Both the position numbers and the translations under genes were made by a program. Below are positions 32,598-42,146 of a stretch of DNA of 64,000 nt, piece after piece. Position 1 is the first letter of the stretch, and every line of letters starts with the position of its first letter. Under the pieces are notes generated by a model. That model did no database searches. It was not told where the DNA came from and saw only the letters and a list, made by a program, of their open reading frames with translations. This stretch comes from RGIG1681 sp045594425 (GTDB taxonomy: Bacteria > Bacillota > Clostridia > Christensenellales > UBA1242), in contig JAZNYK010000016.1 in assembly GCA_045594425.1 (NCBI GenBank), positions 1-64,000 on the forward strand. The letters are read 5' to 3'.

Positions 32598-33608
32598 TTA
32601 TTCTTCAGATTCAGATTCTTCAGGTTTTGGAAGAAGTGTTTCACGAATTTTTGTTGTAACTTCTTCAGCAAAAGCAGGATTTTCCATCAAATATCTCTTA
32701 ACATTTTCTCTGCCTTGACCAATCTTTTCACCGTTATAACTAAACCAAGCACCACTCTTTTGAATGATGTCCATTTCAACTGCCATATCCAAAATGCATG
32801 ATTCTTGTGAAATGCCCATACCAAACACAATGTCAAATTCAACAGTTTTGAATGGAGGAGCAACCTTGTTTTTAACGATTTTAACTTTAGTTCTTGCACC
32901 AACTGCTTGGTCACCATCTTTGATGATTTCACCTTTTCTAACATCCAAACGAACGCTTGAATAGAATTTTAAGGCTTTTCCACCAGGGGTTGTTTCTGGA
33001 TTACCAAACATGATTCCAACTTTTTCACGAAGTTGGTTAATAAAAACTACACAAGTTTTTGTTTTGTTTGCAACACCTGCAAGTTTTCTTAAAGCCTGAC
33101 TCATAAGTCTTGCTTGCAAACCAACATGAGTATCACCCATTTCACCATCAATTTCGGCTTTTGGAGTGAGCGCAGCAACAGAGTCAACAACAATAATATC
33201 AATAGAACCAGACCTAATCAAATTTTCTGCAATTTCAAGACCTTGTTCACCATTGTCTGGTTGTGAAACATACAAATTTTTGATATCTACACCAAGTCTT
33301 GCGGCATAGGTTGGGTCAAGTGCGTGTTCTGCATCGATAAATGCTGCAGTTCCACCCAATTTTTGTGCTTCTGCAACCATATGAAGAGAAACTGTTGTTT
33401 TACCAGAAGATTCTGGTCCATAAATTTCAATGATTCTACCACGTGGAATACCACCAACACCAAGAGCAACGTCTAATGGCAAGCATCCTGTTGGAATAAC
33501 TTCAACATTTTGTGCTTGATAGTCACCAAGACGCATAATGCTTCCCTTTCCATACGCTTTTTCAATTTGTGCAATAACTTGCTCTAAATTTTTTTCTTTA
33601 TCACTCAT
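32598..33608 (-). CDS. recA: recombinase RecA
   Basis: A 336-residue DNA strand-exchange and SOS coprotease protein. Walker A is GPESSGKTT and Walker B IDIIVVDSVAAL. The L2-region sequence INQLREKVGIMFGNPETTPGG and the acidic C-terminus (EESESEE) are standard. It is the last gene of the operon that begins with the M16-like gene, 14 bases after pgsA. No LexA-type box was sought upstream because the gene is internal to the operon. Confidence 0.98.
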   Translation of the reverse strand: MSDKEKNLEQVIAQIEKAYGKGSIMRLGDYQAQNVEVIPTGCLPLDVALGVGGIPRGRIIEIYGPESSGKTTVSLHMVAEAQKLGGTAAFIDAEHALDPTYAARLGVDIKNLYVSQPDNGEQGLEIAENLIRSGSIDIIVVDSVAALTPKAEIDGEMGDTHVGLQARLMSQALRKLAGVANKTKTCVVFINQLREKVGIMFGNPETTPGGKALKFYSSVRLDVRKGEIIKDGDQAVGARTKVKIVKNKVAPPFKTVEFDIVFGMGISQESCILDMAVEMDIIQKSGAWFSYNGEKIGQGRENVKRYLMENPAFAEEVTTKIRETLLPKPEESESEE

Positions 33609-33622
33609 AATAACATCCTACC

Positions 33623-34258
33623 TTATTCTTCATCTTCTTCACGAGGTGTATCACTAGAAACTTCTGTTTTTGCTTCAAGCGCTTTAACTGCTTTAACAGA
33701 ATAGTTTACACATGATATAACTGATAATACCACACCAACAATCATAATTGCAAGTCCAAGGTATCGGACAATTTCACTAAAATTTGTATCTTGAAGTGTT
33801 GAAGAAAGACCAACATAAAGCATTAATACCATGTTTGCCACATCAAGGAAGAACGATTTTACTTTTCCGTAGATATCGGCAGCAATAACAAAGTTTTTGT
33901 TTGCTGCAACCATTCTGATGCCACTAATCAAAATATCACGAAGAACAACAATCAAAAGCATTAAAATCGCAAGCCAGTTTGTTGTTACACCAGCAAACAA
34001 AACTAAAATCATTGCAGTTGTTGTGATAAATTTATCAGCAATTTGGTCCATAAATTTACCAAAATCAGTAATAAGATTATATTTTCTTGCAATTTTTCCA
34101 TCTAAAAGGTCTGTGAAGCATCCAAAGATGTAAATTCCAAGAGCAACATAAACACCCACACCTTTTGGAATTGGAAGCAAAAACATCAAAACCATAAGTG
34201 GTGTGCAAAAAATTCTAATCATAGTCAAAGTGTTAGGAACATTCATTTTAATCTTCAT
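33623..34258 (-). CDS. pgsA: CDP-diacylglycerol--glycerol-3-phosphate 3-phosphatidyltransferase
   Basis: A 211-residue integral membrane enzyme that makes phosphatidylglycerol phosphate. The CDP-alcohol phosphotransferase motif is complete: DLLDGKIAR, then G and the D-x3-D of FMDQIAD, with several hydrophobic helices around it. The start MKIKMNVPN (ATG at 34256-34258) overlaps the rimO end by 11 bases and has AAGGAG nine bases upstream inside rimO; longer frames have no site. The pgsA-recA pair is a Bacillota arrangement. Confidence 0.92.
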   Translation of the reverse strand: MKIKMNVPNTLTMIRIFCTPLMVLMFLLPIPKGVGVYVALGIYIFGCFTDLLDGKIARKYNLITDFGKFMDQIADKFITTTAMILVLFAGVTTNWLAILMLLIVVLRDILISGIRMVAANKNFVIAADIYGKVKSFFLDVANMVLMLYVGLSSTLQDTNFSEIVRYLGLAIMIVGVVLSVISCVNYSVKAVKALEAKTEVSSDTPREEDEE

Positions 34259-35681
34259 ATTCAATTTCTCCTTGAAGGTCATAACCAATAACCTTTTTTA
34301 TTTTTACTTTATACATTTTGCCAATGTCAACTGGCTTTTTTGATTTAAAGAACACAAGTGTGTCTGCTTCAGGTGTTTGATAGCAACATCTTCCAAAGAA
34401 CAATTGTCTGTCATAGTCAATGCCTTCATAACAAACCTCTAAAGTTTTTCCAACAAACAGTTTGTTTACTTCAGCCACAACCTTACGTTGAATTTTGTGA
34501 AGTTTAACAACACGCTTTCTTTTTACATCCTCATCAATTTGGTCTGGAAGCGTTGCTGCAACAGTTCCTTCCTCCTTTGAATAAGCAAAGAAGCCAACAT
34601 GCATAAGTTTGTATTTTTGAATAAACTCACAAAGTTTATTAAAGTCTTCTTCAGTTTCACCTGGAAACCCTGCCATAAATGTCGTTCTGATTGCAACATA
34701 AACAGGAAGTTTTTGTATTCTTTCAACCAATTTAACAATGTCAGCATATGATGTTTTTCTGTTCATTCGTTTAAGAACACCATCTGCAACGTGTTGCATT
34801 GGAATGTCTAAATATTTGCAAAGTTTTGGATTTTTTACCATTTCATCCAAAAGTTCATCAGTAATCATTTCTGGATAACAATATAAAAGCCTAATCCATT
34901 TAAGTTTTTTAATTGTAGATAATTTTTTGATAAGTTTAACAAGTTCTGGCTTGCCTGACTTGTCGGTGCCATATCTAGAAATATCTTGTCCAACCAAAAT
35001 AAGTTCGGTTGCACCATTGTTTGTAAGGTCAACTGCTTCATCATAGATATCTTCCATGCTTTTTGACCTATATCTTCCACGAATATATGGAATGGTGCAA
35101 AAGGTGCAATAGTTGTCGCAGCCTTCTGAAATTTTTAAATATGCATAATGCATTGGTGTTGTGATAACTCTGTTTCTAATAAATGGAATAGAACCAGTTC
35201 CACTAACTCTAACAATTTTTTTGTTTTTGTTAAATGATGTGTTTATTATATTAACAATATCAGCGTATTGGTCCACACCTAAAATAATGTCAACTTCAGG
35301 AAATTCTTCTCTTGTTTGATTTGACCATTTTTGAGCCATGCAACCAGTAACAATCAAACGTTTGCACCTTGCATTTGGGTCTTTTCTATATTCACTTAGT
35401 TCTGCAATAGCATCCATAGACTCGCTTCTTGCACCCGAAATAAACCCACAAGTGTTAACAATCAAAATATCTGCGTTAGATGCGTCTGATGTAAACTTGT
35501 ATCCTGCATTTTTCAAATGAGTCAACATAACTTCAGAGTCAACTCTGTTTTTGTCACAACCAAGAGAAATCAAACCAACAAGCATATTGTTTTTTGTGTC
35601 TTTTTTCTGCTTGTAAAGCCCAACATTGGTCGTTTCAATTTCTTGAACAACTTCTGTTTTTTCTTGTTGTTTTTCGCTCAT
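34248..35681 (-). CDS. rimO: ribosomal protein uS12 methylthiotransferase
   Basis: A 477-residue radical-SAM methylthiotransferase. The N-terminal UPF0004 domain has SLGCDKNRVDSE with its cluster Cys residues and VNTCGF. The radical SAM motif is GCDNYCTFCTIP, and a TRAM domain forms the C-terminus. SLGCDKN separates RimO from the tRNA enzyme MiaB. The N-terminus has about 32 extra residues before MLVGLISLG; the upstream ATG has AGGGG and is the likely start. Confidence 0.93.
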   Translation of the reverse strand: MSEKQQEKTEVVQEIETTNVGLYKQKKDTKNNMLVGLISLGCDKNRVDSEVMLTHLKNAGYKFTSDASNADILIVNTCGFISGARSESMDAIAELSEYRKDPNARCKRLIVTGCMAQKWSNQTREEFPEVDIILGVDQYADIVNIINTSFNKNKKIVRVSGTGSIPFIRNRVITTPMHYAYLKISEGCDNYCTFCTIPYIRGRYRSKSMEDIYDEAVDLTNNGATELILVGQDISRYGTDKSGKPELVKLIKKLSTIKKLKWIRLLYCYPEMITDELLDEMVKNPKLCKYLDIPMQHVADGVLKRMNRKTSYADIVKLVERIQKLPVYVAIRTTFMAGFPGETEEDFNKLCEFIQKYKLMHVGFFAYSKEEGTVAATLPDQIDEDVKRKRVVKLHKIQRKVVAEVNKLFVGKTLEVCYEGIDYDRQLFFGRCCYQTPEADTLVFFKSKKPVDIGKMYKVKIKKVIGYDLQGEIEYED

Positions 35682-35692
35682 ATTTTCCCCTT

Positions 35693-37759
35693 TTATTCTT
35701 CTATATTTTCAATTAGTAACTCAATTTCTGGCTTTGATAGTGTTGCAACCTTCAAATGCATTGCTTTTTCAAGTTCAACAGATGAATATAAAATATCTGC
35801 ACTAGATGGCAAACTTTCGGCTCCTGCAACCCCAAGTGTTGTGAGTGACCTGTTAACATCTTCAGCCATAAATGAAAGTCTTGTTGGAAGGTTGTAGTTA
35901 ATTTCATCTGATGTAATGACTGTGTTTGCAACAATTACTAAATACAACCCAACAATTCGGCCAAACTTTAAGATTTGATGCAAACAAGCGTTAATCTTGT
36001 CAGAGTTTGTAAGTTGAATTGATTTTGAATAATTGTTAAAAACAGTAAGCAAATATGGAAGTGGCTTCATATTATCATTTTTTGCAATGGTGTTATATTG
36101 TTCGATTGACTTAACACCAACTTCGGCTAAAAGTTTATATCTTTCTTCAAGTTCTTTTGAAACTTCGATAAGCGTATCCAAAATTTCTTTATTTGTTTTT
36201 GCAATACGATTGAAATACATATAAGAACTTTTATTGTAAACTTCGAACTTGCTGTCTGCTTTTGAGTCACAAATAACAAAATTAATCTCGTTTACAGAAT
36301 TTTTCAAAATCAAACTCAAAATAATTGAGTGAATAAGGTTATTAAGATCACCTGTTTCCTTTCCAAAAACAGCAATGTTATATGAATCTCTTAAATTTCC
36401 AAAAACAAGTTCATCATTTTCATTTTTTCCAAAAACATAAGATAATTTATTGCTGTTTGTGAAAGCATCTGTTGAGATTACATCCACAAACTTATAAGGT
36501 TCAATCTCTGCATAGTTGATTTTTTTAACAGGCTTTGGTTCTTCTTCAACTTGTTCTTCTTCAGTTTCAAGTTGACTGAGAAGTGCTTCGGCTTCTTCTT
36601 CACTTCCCAAAAGTTCTTCAAGTTGTCTGTAACTTCCAATAATTTCAGTAGTGTTTGCTGAATCATTGTGCATATTTGCATTTGTTAATTCTTCTGCAAC
36701 ATTTTCGGTTGGGTTTAATATTTCAACATTCGCTGATTTTTCTTCTTCAACCGGCTCTGGAATAACATCTTCAGTTAGTTCTTCCTGCTCATCATCTCTA
36801 TCATCTATTTCACCATCGTCTGAAGCAGATGTTTCGTCTTCATTTAGGTCATCAGAAAAATCTTCTTCAGTTGTTTCTGTCACAGGTTCATTTTCTTCAG
36901 TAGAATTTTCTTCTGAAGGAATTTCTTTTATTTCAGAGATTATTGAATCATAGTCTTTATCTTCAATTGAACCATCAACATTAATTAATGAAGGGGTTTC
37001 TTCAAGTTTTGATTGATTTGAAGGAAGTTCAAAATCATCAAAATTAATAAGACCTTCTGTTTTTGCTGGATTCAAATAATCTTCTTCAGATTTTTCTTCA
37101 ATTGGAAGTTCAGAAACTGGCTCTTCAACCTTTTCAGGATTTTCGCCAACTTCCTTTTCTTCTTCATCGACATCACCAGGCATTTCATAAAAGAAATCTT
37201 CAATAGGAGCAACTTCTGGTTTTTCTTCAATAATCTTTCCATCTTCATCAAGTTTATCTTCTGTTTTTGATGAGGTTGGTGCAGAATAATCGTTTGCAAC
37301 TTCAAATTCTGCAAAACTATCATATGCTGAAAAATCAGTTGTTTCTGATTCTTCTGATGCAGCAACAGCAGCGGCATTTTGGTCTTCTGAATCATTGTTG
37401 TTTTCTAAAAAATCAATAATATCATCAACCAAGGCGTCTGTTTCTTCTTCAGATAATTCAATTGTTTCACCGCCCAAGCGTTCAACCGTTGCAGACATTT
37501 TTCCATCTTCACCTTCTGAAAATTGGATGGTTGAATCAACATTATTTGAAGGCTCAACAGCGGTTTCAACCATTGGTTCTTCAGATTCTTCAGCGGAAAA
37601 ATCTGAAGATGGTTCATCTTCAACAGGTTTTTCTGGTTCTCTATTTGGATTGTAATTAGCATACATATCAGGGTCTGAGTCAATACCTAATTCTTGATTG
37701 AGTGATTCTCTTGCTCTCTTGAGTTCCTCAATGTCAACACTTCCTACATTTTTTTCCAA
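35693..37759 (-). CDS. FtsK/SpoIIIE-like protein lacking Walker motifs, with acidic N-terminal region
   Basis: A 688-residue protein. Residues 1-410 are highly acidic, low-complexity and probably disordered. Residues ~413-688 align along their length with the FtsK motor domain of the adjacent gene. HSIILSLILKN matches HNIILSLLYKS, ELEERYKLLAEVGVKSIEQYN matches EMERRYDLMSKAGYNNIEPYN, and GLYLVIVANT matches GMHLVVATQR. Walker A GSTGSGKS is replaced by GKETGDLNN (466-474) and Walker B by LTVFNNYSKS (~571-580), so it should not hydrolyse ATP. It lies 17 bases after ftsK, so it probably arose by duplication. A partner or regulator of FtsK is inference. Confidence 0.8.
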   Translation of the reverse strand: MEKNVGSVDIEELKRARESLNQELGIDSDPDMYANYNPNREPEKPVEDEPSSDFSAEESEEPMVETAVEPSNNVDSTIQFSEGEDGKMSATVERLGGETIELSEEETDALVDDIIDFLENNNDSEDQNAAAVAASEESETTDFSAYDSFAEFEVANDYSAPTSSKTEDKLDEDGKIIEEKPEVAPIEDFFYEMPGDVDEEEKEVGENPEKVEEPVSELPIEEKSEEDYLNPAKTEGLINFDDFELPSNQSKLEETPSLINVDGSIEDKDYDSIISEIKEIPSEENSTEENEPVTETTEEDFSDDLNEDETSASDDGEIDDRDDEQEELTEDVIPEPVEEEKSANVEILNPTENVAEELTNANMHNDSANTTEIIGSYRQLEELLGSEEEAEALLSQLETEEEQVEEEPKPVKKINYAEIEPYKFVDVISTDAFTNSNKLSYVFGKNENDELVFGNLRDSYNIAVFGKETGDLNNLIHSIILSLILKNSVNEINFVICDSKADSKFEVYNKSSYMYFNRIAKTNKEILDTLIEVSKELEERYKLLAEVGVKSIEQYNTIAKNDNMKPLPYLLTVFNNYSKSIQLTNSDKINACLHQILKFGRIVGLYLVIVANTVITSDEINYNLPTRLSFMAEDVNRSLTTLGVAGAESLPSSADILYSSVELEKAMHLKVATLSKPEIELLIENIEE

Positions 37760-37776
37760 AGTTGTTATCTCCTTAA

Positions 37777-40734
37777 TTAATCATTTAAACTGTCACAATC
37801 TTCACCGAACTCCTCTCTAAACTGTTCTGGTGTGATTAAAACTTTTCTAAGTTTTGCACCAGTTGAAGGTGCGATATAGTTTTTGTCTTCCATTTGGTCA
37901 ATAATTCTTGCTGCTCTCGAATAACCAATTTGAAGACGCCTTTGAAGATATGATACTGATGCACCGTTGTTACCCATAACAAGTTTTAAGGCTGTTTTAA
38001 AGTATGGGTCCAAATCTTTTGGCTGTGGAGCATCCATAAACCCGCCAGTTGCAACTTCTTCAGTTGTTTCTGGTTGTTCTGCATTGATAATGTTGTTTAC
38101 GGTTTCATCATAGTTTGAAACATTGTTCTTTTTAACATAATCAATAACATTTTTAATTTCGTCATCACTTGCGTAAGCCGCTTGAAGTCTTGGTGTTGCA
38201 GATGTTCCTGTTGGAGCAAAAATCATATCACCTTGACCTAAAAGTTTTTCGGCACCAACGGCATTTAATATGGTTTTTGAGTCGATGCCTGATTGCAAAC
38301 TAAATGCGATACGTGATGGAATGTTGTTTTTAATAACACCAGTGATAATATCAACTGATGGTCTTTGAGTTGCAACAACCAAGTGCATACCACAAGCACG
38401 TGCAAGTTGTGTGAGACGTTGAATACAAAGTTCAACATCTTTCTTGTTAACTGCCATAATTTCAGCAAGTTCGTCAACCACAATAACAATGTATGGGAAT
38501 TTTTCAAACTGCCCTGCTTTGACAAGTTCGCTTTTGTTATAAGGCTCAATGTTATTATAACCAGCCTTACTCATCAAATCATAACGGCGTTCCATTTCTT
38601 TAACGCACCATTTGAAAGCATTGATTGCTTTTTCTGAACCAGAAACAACTTCTGGTGTTAAAAGATGTGGGATGCCATTATAACGATTAAATTCAACCTT
38701 TTTAGGGTCAATCATAATAAGTTTCAAGTCGTCTGGACTAGACTTATAAAGCAAACTTAAAATGATGTTGTGCATAAACACAGATTTACCAGAACCAGTT
38801 GAACCTGCAATTAAAAGGTGCACCATTTTTGCCAAACTTTTAACAACAATTTCACCCGAAATATCTTTTCCGATTGCAACTGGAAGTGGGTCTTTAAAGT
38901 TTTGAAACTCTGGAGATTCCAAAAGTTCCCTTTCATAAACTGAAGTAAATGTATCGTTTTCAAGTTCAATACCAACATAAGGACTGCCAGGTATTGGTGC
39001 TTTGATAACAATTGTTTTTGCTGCAAGTGCAGCAGCAATATCTGTTTCATAGTTAGGAATTCTTTTAACCGAAACGCCAAGTGGAACAGAAAGTTCAAAT
39101 CTTGTAATTTTTGGACCACGCACAATATTTTGAACTTTTGCAGGAACACCAAACGCTTCCAAAACTTTTTCAAGTTGAGCAGATTTTCTGTTTTGCTCTT
39201 CAGTGTAATCGCCATTATCAGGTTTTGGAGCCTTAAGCAAACTTAATGGTGGAACATTATATCTAACGCCCGGCATACTGATTGGCACATTATATGGGCT
39301 TGTGATTGGTTTTGGAGTAACCGCAACATTTTGAGCGCCAAACCCATTAGATAGGTTTTGAACTGGTTGTTGAATTGGTGGTTGCTGTCCAAAACGTTCA
39401 AACCTGTCACTAGCACTGCGTGTAGGTTCACTGAATCTTGAAACTGGCTCTGGTTCAGGCTTTCTTTGTTCGAACCCACCAAATCTTCCAAACTGTGATT
39501 CTGTTGACGGTTCTGGTGTTTTTGTTTCACCAAAATTAAAGTTAAAACCAGAATTGCTTATTGGTTCGGAAGAATAGTCCTGCTTAACATCAGTTTCAAT
39601 TTCTTCTTCACGTGAGTTTAAAATTTTTGAAATTTCATCATCTTCGCCAAGATTGTTAACTTCTAACCCAGCAAACACATCATTTGCAAATGAATCAAAT
39701 GAAGAAGGTTCCTCTTTTTGTGAATTATTTGATTCCGCATAAGACTCACCAAAACTTGAAGATGCGTATTGATTTGTTTGATAATCATTTTGAGTGTTTT
39801 CTTGCGATGATAATCCGTAATTTCCACCATAGGTGTCACGCATGAATTGTCTTCTTTTTTCATCACTATCGCCTGAATAAATTCCTGGATATGATTGTTC
39901 TTGATAGAAATCAGATGTAAATGAGTTTTGAGTTTGATATGGTTGTGAAATCTGCCCCATATCGTCATATTCAGTGTATCCGCTTGAAATTTCTGCATTT
40001 GTTATTTCACCAACCACATCACTGCTTGAATATATTGGTGGTTGCTCATAAATTGAGCCCGTTGAAGAAATTTCATTTTCATTAATGGTGATTTCGCTTA
40101 AAACTTCATTTTCGTCATGCCCATTAAATGAATAAATTGGTGAACTGTCAGATGTTTTCTTTTTATCACTCTTTTGAACTTTTTCACGAATTTTTCTTGT
40201 TTTTAATTTTTTAACGTGTGGCTGTTCATATTTTCCATAGAACTGATAATCAATAAAAAGACCTATGAAAAGAGTTGCCATAATAACAAATATAACAATT
40301 GAACCCATTGCACCCAAAAGTATGGATATAATGCCACAAACCAATGAACCACAACTTCCAACAAAAGTTATCTTTGTTGTATAACAAATTTTTAAATAAT
40401 TTGCCAAAGATTTCCAGCCAATAACCTTGTTTAAGTCGCTAAATGTTGATATTGCCTGAACAAAAAGCAATATACTTACAAAAGCCACACAAAAATATGA
40501 TGTTGACTTTATATTTCTTGTGTATGAAAAACCTAAAAATCCAGCAAGGCTAATTAACATCAAAAGCAAAAGCATTGGATATGTTAAAACGCCAAAAGTT
40601 CCAACAATTGCTCTTCCGATTGGTAAAATCTTTTGCATACAAGAAAATATGAAAGCAAGAGAAAAGATTGTTAGAAAAATTGCACCTAACACTCTTCTTC
40701 TAGTTATATTTATACTGCTGTTTCTTGTTTCCAA
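37777..40734 (-). CDS. ftsK: DNA translocase FtsK/SpoIIIE
   Basis: A 985-residue septal DNA pump for chromosome segregation in division and sporulation. Four or more membrane helices lie in residues 15-170. A long disordered linker (about 180-490) is rich in Ser, Tyr, Gln and Glu. The motor has Walker A GSTGSGKS (644-651) and Walker B IVIVVDELAE (~744). The C-terminal gamma winged helix (about 918-985) has QRRLQIGYSRAARIIDQME. The linker is longer than in B. subtilis SpoIIIE (787 residues in total). It starts nine bases after the M16-like gene. Confidence 0.96.
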   Translation of the reverse strand: METRNSSINITRRRVLGAIFLTIFSLAFIFSCMQKILPIGRAIVGTFGVLTYPMLLLLMLISLAGFLGFSYTRNIKSTSYFCVAFVSILLFVQAISTFSDLNKVIGWKSLANYLKICYTTKITFVGSCGSLVCGIISILLGAMGSIVIFVIMATLFIGLFIDYQFYGKYEQPHVKKLKTRKIREKVQKSDKKKTSDSSPIYSFNGHDENEVLSEITINENEISSTGSIYEQPPIYSSSDVVGEITNAEISSGYTEYDDMGQISQPYQTQNSFTSDFYQEQSYPGIYSGDSDEKRRQFMRDTYGGNYGLSSQENTQNDYQTNQYASSSFGESYAESNNSQKEEPSSFDSFANDVFAGLEVNNLGEDDEISKILNSREEEIETDVKQDYSSEPISNSGFNFNFGETKTPEPSTESQFGRFGGFEQRKPEPEPVSRFSEPTRSASDRFERFGQQPPIQQPVQNLSNGFGAQNVAVTPKPITSPYNVPISMPGVRYNVPPLSLLKAPKPDNGDYTEEQNRKSAQLEKVLEAFGVPAKVQNIVRGPKITRFELSVPLGVSVKRIPNYETDIAAALAAKTIVIKAPIPGSPYVGIELENDTFTSVYERELLESPEFQNFKDPLPVAIGKDISGEIVVKSLAKMVHLLIAGSTGSGKSVFMHNIILSLLYKSSPDDLKLIMIDPKKVEFNRYNGIPHLLTPEVVSGSEKAINAFKWCVKEMERRYDLMSKAGYNNIEPYNKSELVKAGQFEKFPYIVIVVDELAEIMAVNKKDVELCIQRLTQLARACGMHLVVATQRPSVDIITGVIKNNIPSRIAFSLQSGIDSKTILNAVGAEKLLGQGDMIFAPTGTSATPRLQAAYASDDEIKNVIDYVKKNNVSNYDETVNNIINAEQPETTEEVATGGFMDAPQPKDLDPYFKTALKLVMGNNGASVSYLQRRLQIGYSRAARIIDQMEDKNYIAPSTGAKLRKVLITPEQFREEFGEDCDSLND

Positions 40735-40743
40735 AATAAACTC

Positions 40744-42012
40744 CTATTCCTCAATGCTTGCAAGCAAATCATCATAATCAACTGTTATATCATGTCCAAG
40801 ATAAATAACAACCATTTTTTCAAAGTCGAATACTTCTTGAATTAGTTTGTTTGCATCTTTGTTTGTTAAAACTTCAATTTTCATTCTTTCAGTGTTTTCA
40901 CTAAAAGTTTGCTTTGTGAGTGCAATTTGTTTTGCAGACATAAGCGCATTTTCTAAAACATTGTCATATGTATTAATAAATTCTGTAACATACACACGTT
41001 TTTCAGTTTCAAATTCTTCATTTGAAATTGGTCTGTTTTTAATGTCTTCTTTAATTGCCCTAACAAAATTATACAAATGGTCTTCAGCAAAGTCATAGTC
41101 AACAACAAGTTCAAAAGTTAAACTTCCATTGTTTGCATAATACTTTGTTTTAATTTTTGTATCATAATAATAATTTTGGTTAGAAAGTGAAAGCCTCATG
41201 TGATTAATCAAAATTGGTTTAATAATTTCGATAATATATTTTTCTTTTTCTTTAAATGACACTGTTGGGAATGAGATACAGAATCTTGTTTGATTAAGTC
41301 TTTTAACCCTTCCCTTGCAAGAACCTTCAAAATCATCTACTTTAGAAACATACTTGAGTTTTTTGTATTCAGTTTCGTTATCTTTCATTCTGTCAAAGAA
41401 ATGAAGTTTAACCCAGTCATAAACATTTTCTTGAGAAACATCACCAACAACAGAAATAATTGTGTTTCTTGGTGTGAACACTCTTGCTAAGTAGTCTTTT
41501 GCATCAATAGACCTAAATCTAGAAACTGTTATGTTTGTTCCAGATTTTGGATTTGCAAGACCTGTTCTGTAATAGAGTGTTGAATTTAACAATCTGTCCA
41601 TGATGTAATTTGGGTTTTCAGTCAAAAGTGTAACTTGTGACAAGAGCATTCTTTTAACCTTTTCACCATTTTCAAGCGAGAATGTTGTGTCAAAAGCAAT
41701 TTCAGATAAAATAGCAATTGCCTTTTCGATATTTTCTCTTGGACAAAGTGCACTGATTGTGATGCTTTCTTTTGAATTGTGTGGTGTGAGAATAATGCCA
41801 TTAAGTTTTGCATAACTCAAAAGTGCCTCACGAGTAGCATGCTTTTTTGTTCCCATAAGCATAATTTTTGTGAGATAATCTGAAATTCCACATTGAAAGT
41901 TTTTTTCAGATTGAGTTCCACCTGCAATGTGCAAGACTACACACGCAATTTTTTTGTCTGCCCTTGGAACGCAAACGAGTCTTAATCCATTAGAAAAAGT
42001 GTTTAATGCCAT
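40744..42012 (-). CDS. M16-family (insulinase-fold) protein without metal site
   Basis: A 422-residue protein with the M16B fold. The N-terminal segment NGLRLVCVPRADKKIACVVLHIAGG and the MGTKKH, SVVGDVSQENV landmarks are typical. The zinc motif HxxEH should fall at residues 45-49 but reads D45-Y-L-T48-K49 (GISDYLTKIM), so it cannot be an active protease. Many Bacillota have a catalytic and a non-catalytic M16 pair near ftsK or pnp; only the inactive type is seen here. It is the first gene of the ftsK-recA operon, with CGGAGA before the ATG. Confidence 0.8.
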   Translation of the reverse strand: MALNTFSNGLRLVCVPRADKKIACVVLHIAGGTQSEKNFQCGISDYLTKIMLMGTKKHATREALLSYAKLNGIILTPHNSKESITISALCPRENIEKAIAILSEIAFDTTFSLENGEKVKRMLLSQVTLLTENPNYIMDRLLNSTLYYRTGLANPKSGTNITVSRFRSIDAKDYLARVFTPRNTIISVVGDVSQENVYDWVKLHFFDRMKDNETEYKKLKYVSKVDDFEGSCKGRVKRLNQTRFCISFPTVSFKEKEKYIIEIIKPILINHMRLSLSNQNYYYDTKIKTKYYANNGSLTFELVVDYDFAEDHLYNFVRAIKEDIKNRPISNEEFETEKRVYVTEFINTYDNVLENALMSAKQIALTKQTFSENTERMKIEVLTNKDANKLIQEVFDFEKMVVIYLGHDITVDYDDLLASIEE

Positions 42013-42064
42013 AAAAATTAATCTCCGTTACAAATATCTATTTTTACACATTTATTATACAACA

Positions 42065-42090
42065 AAAAAATCCGTAACTAAAACGGATTT
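42065..42090 (-). terminator. terminator of ylxY
   Basis: AAATCCGT (42068-42075) / ACGGATTT (42083-42090) with a T run on the - strand, between ylxY and the M16-like gene. Confidence 0.8.
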
Positions 42091-42146
42091 TGCATATTTT
42101 TAAAACTTTATTAATATTTTTTAACATTTTTAGGTAGTTTGACGTA

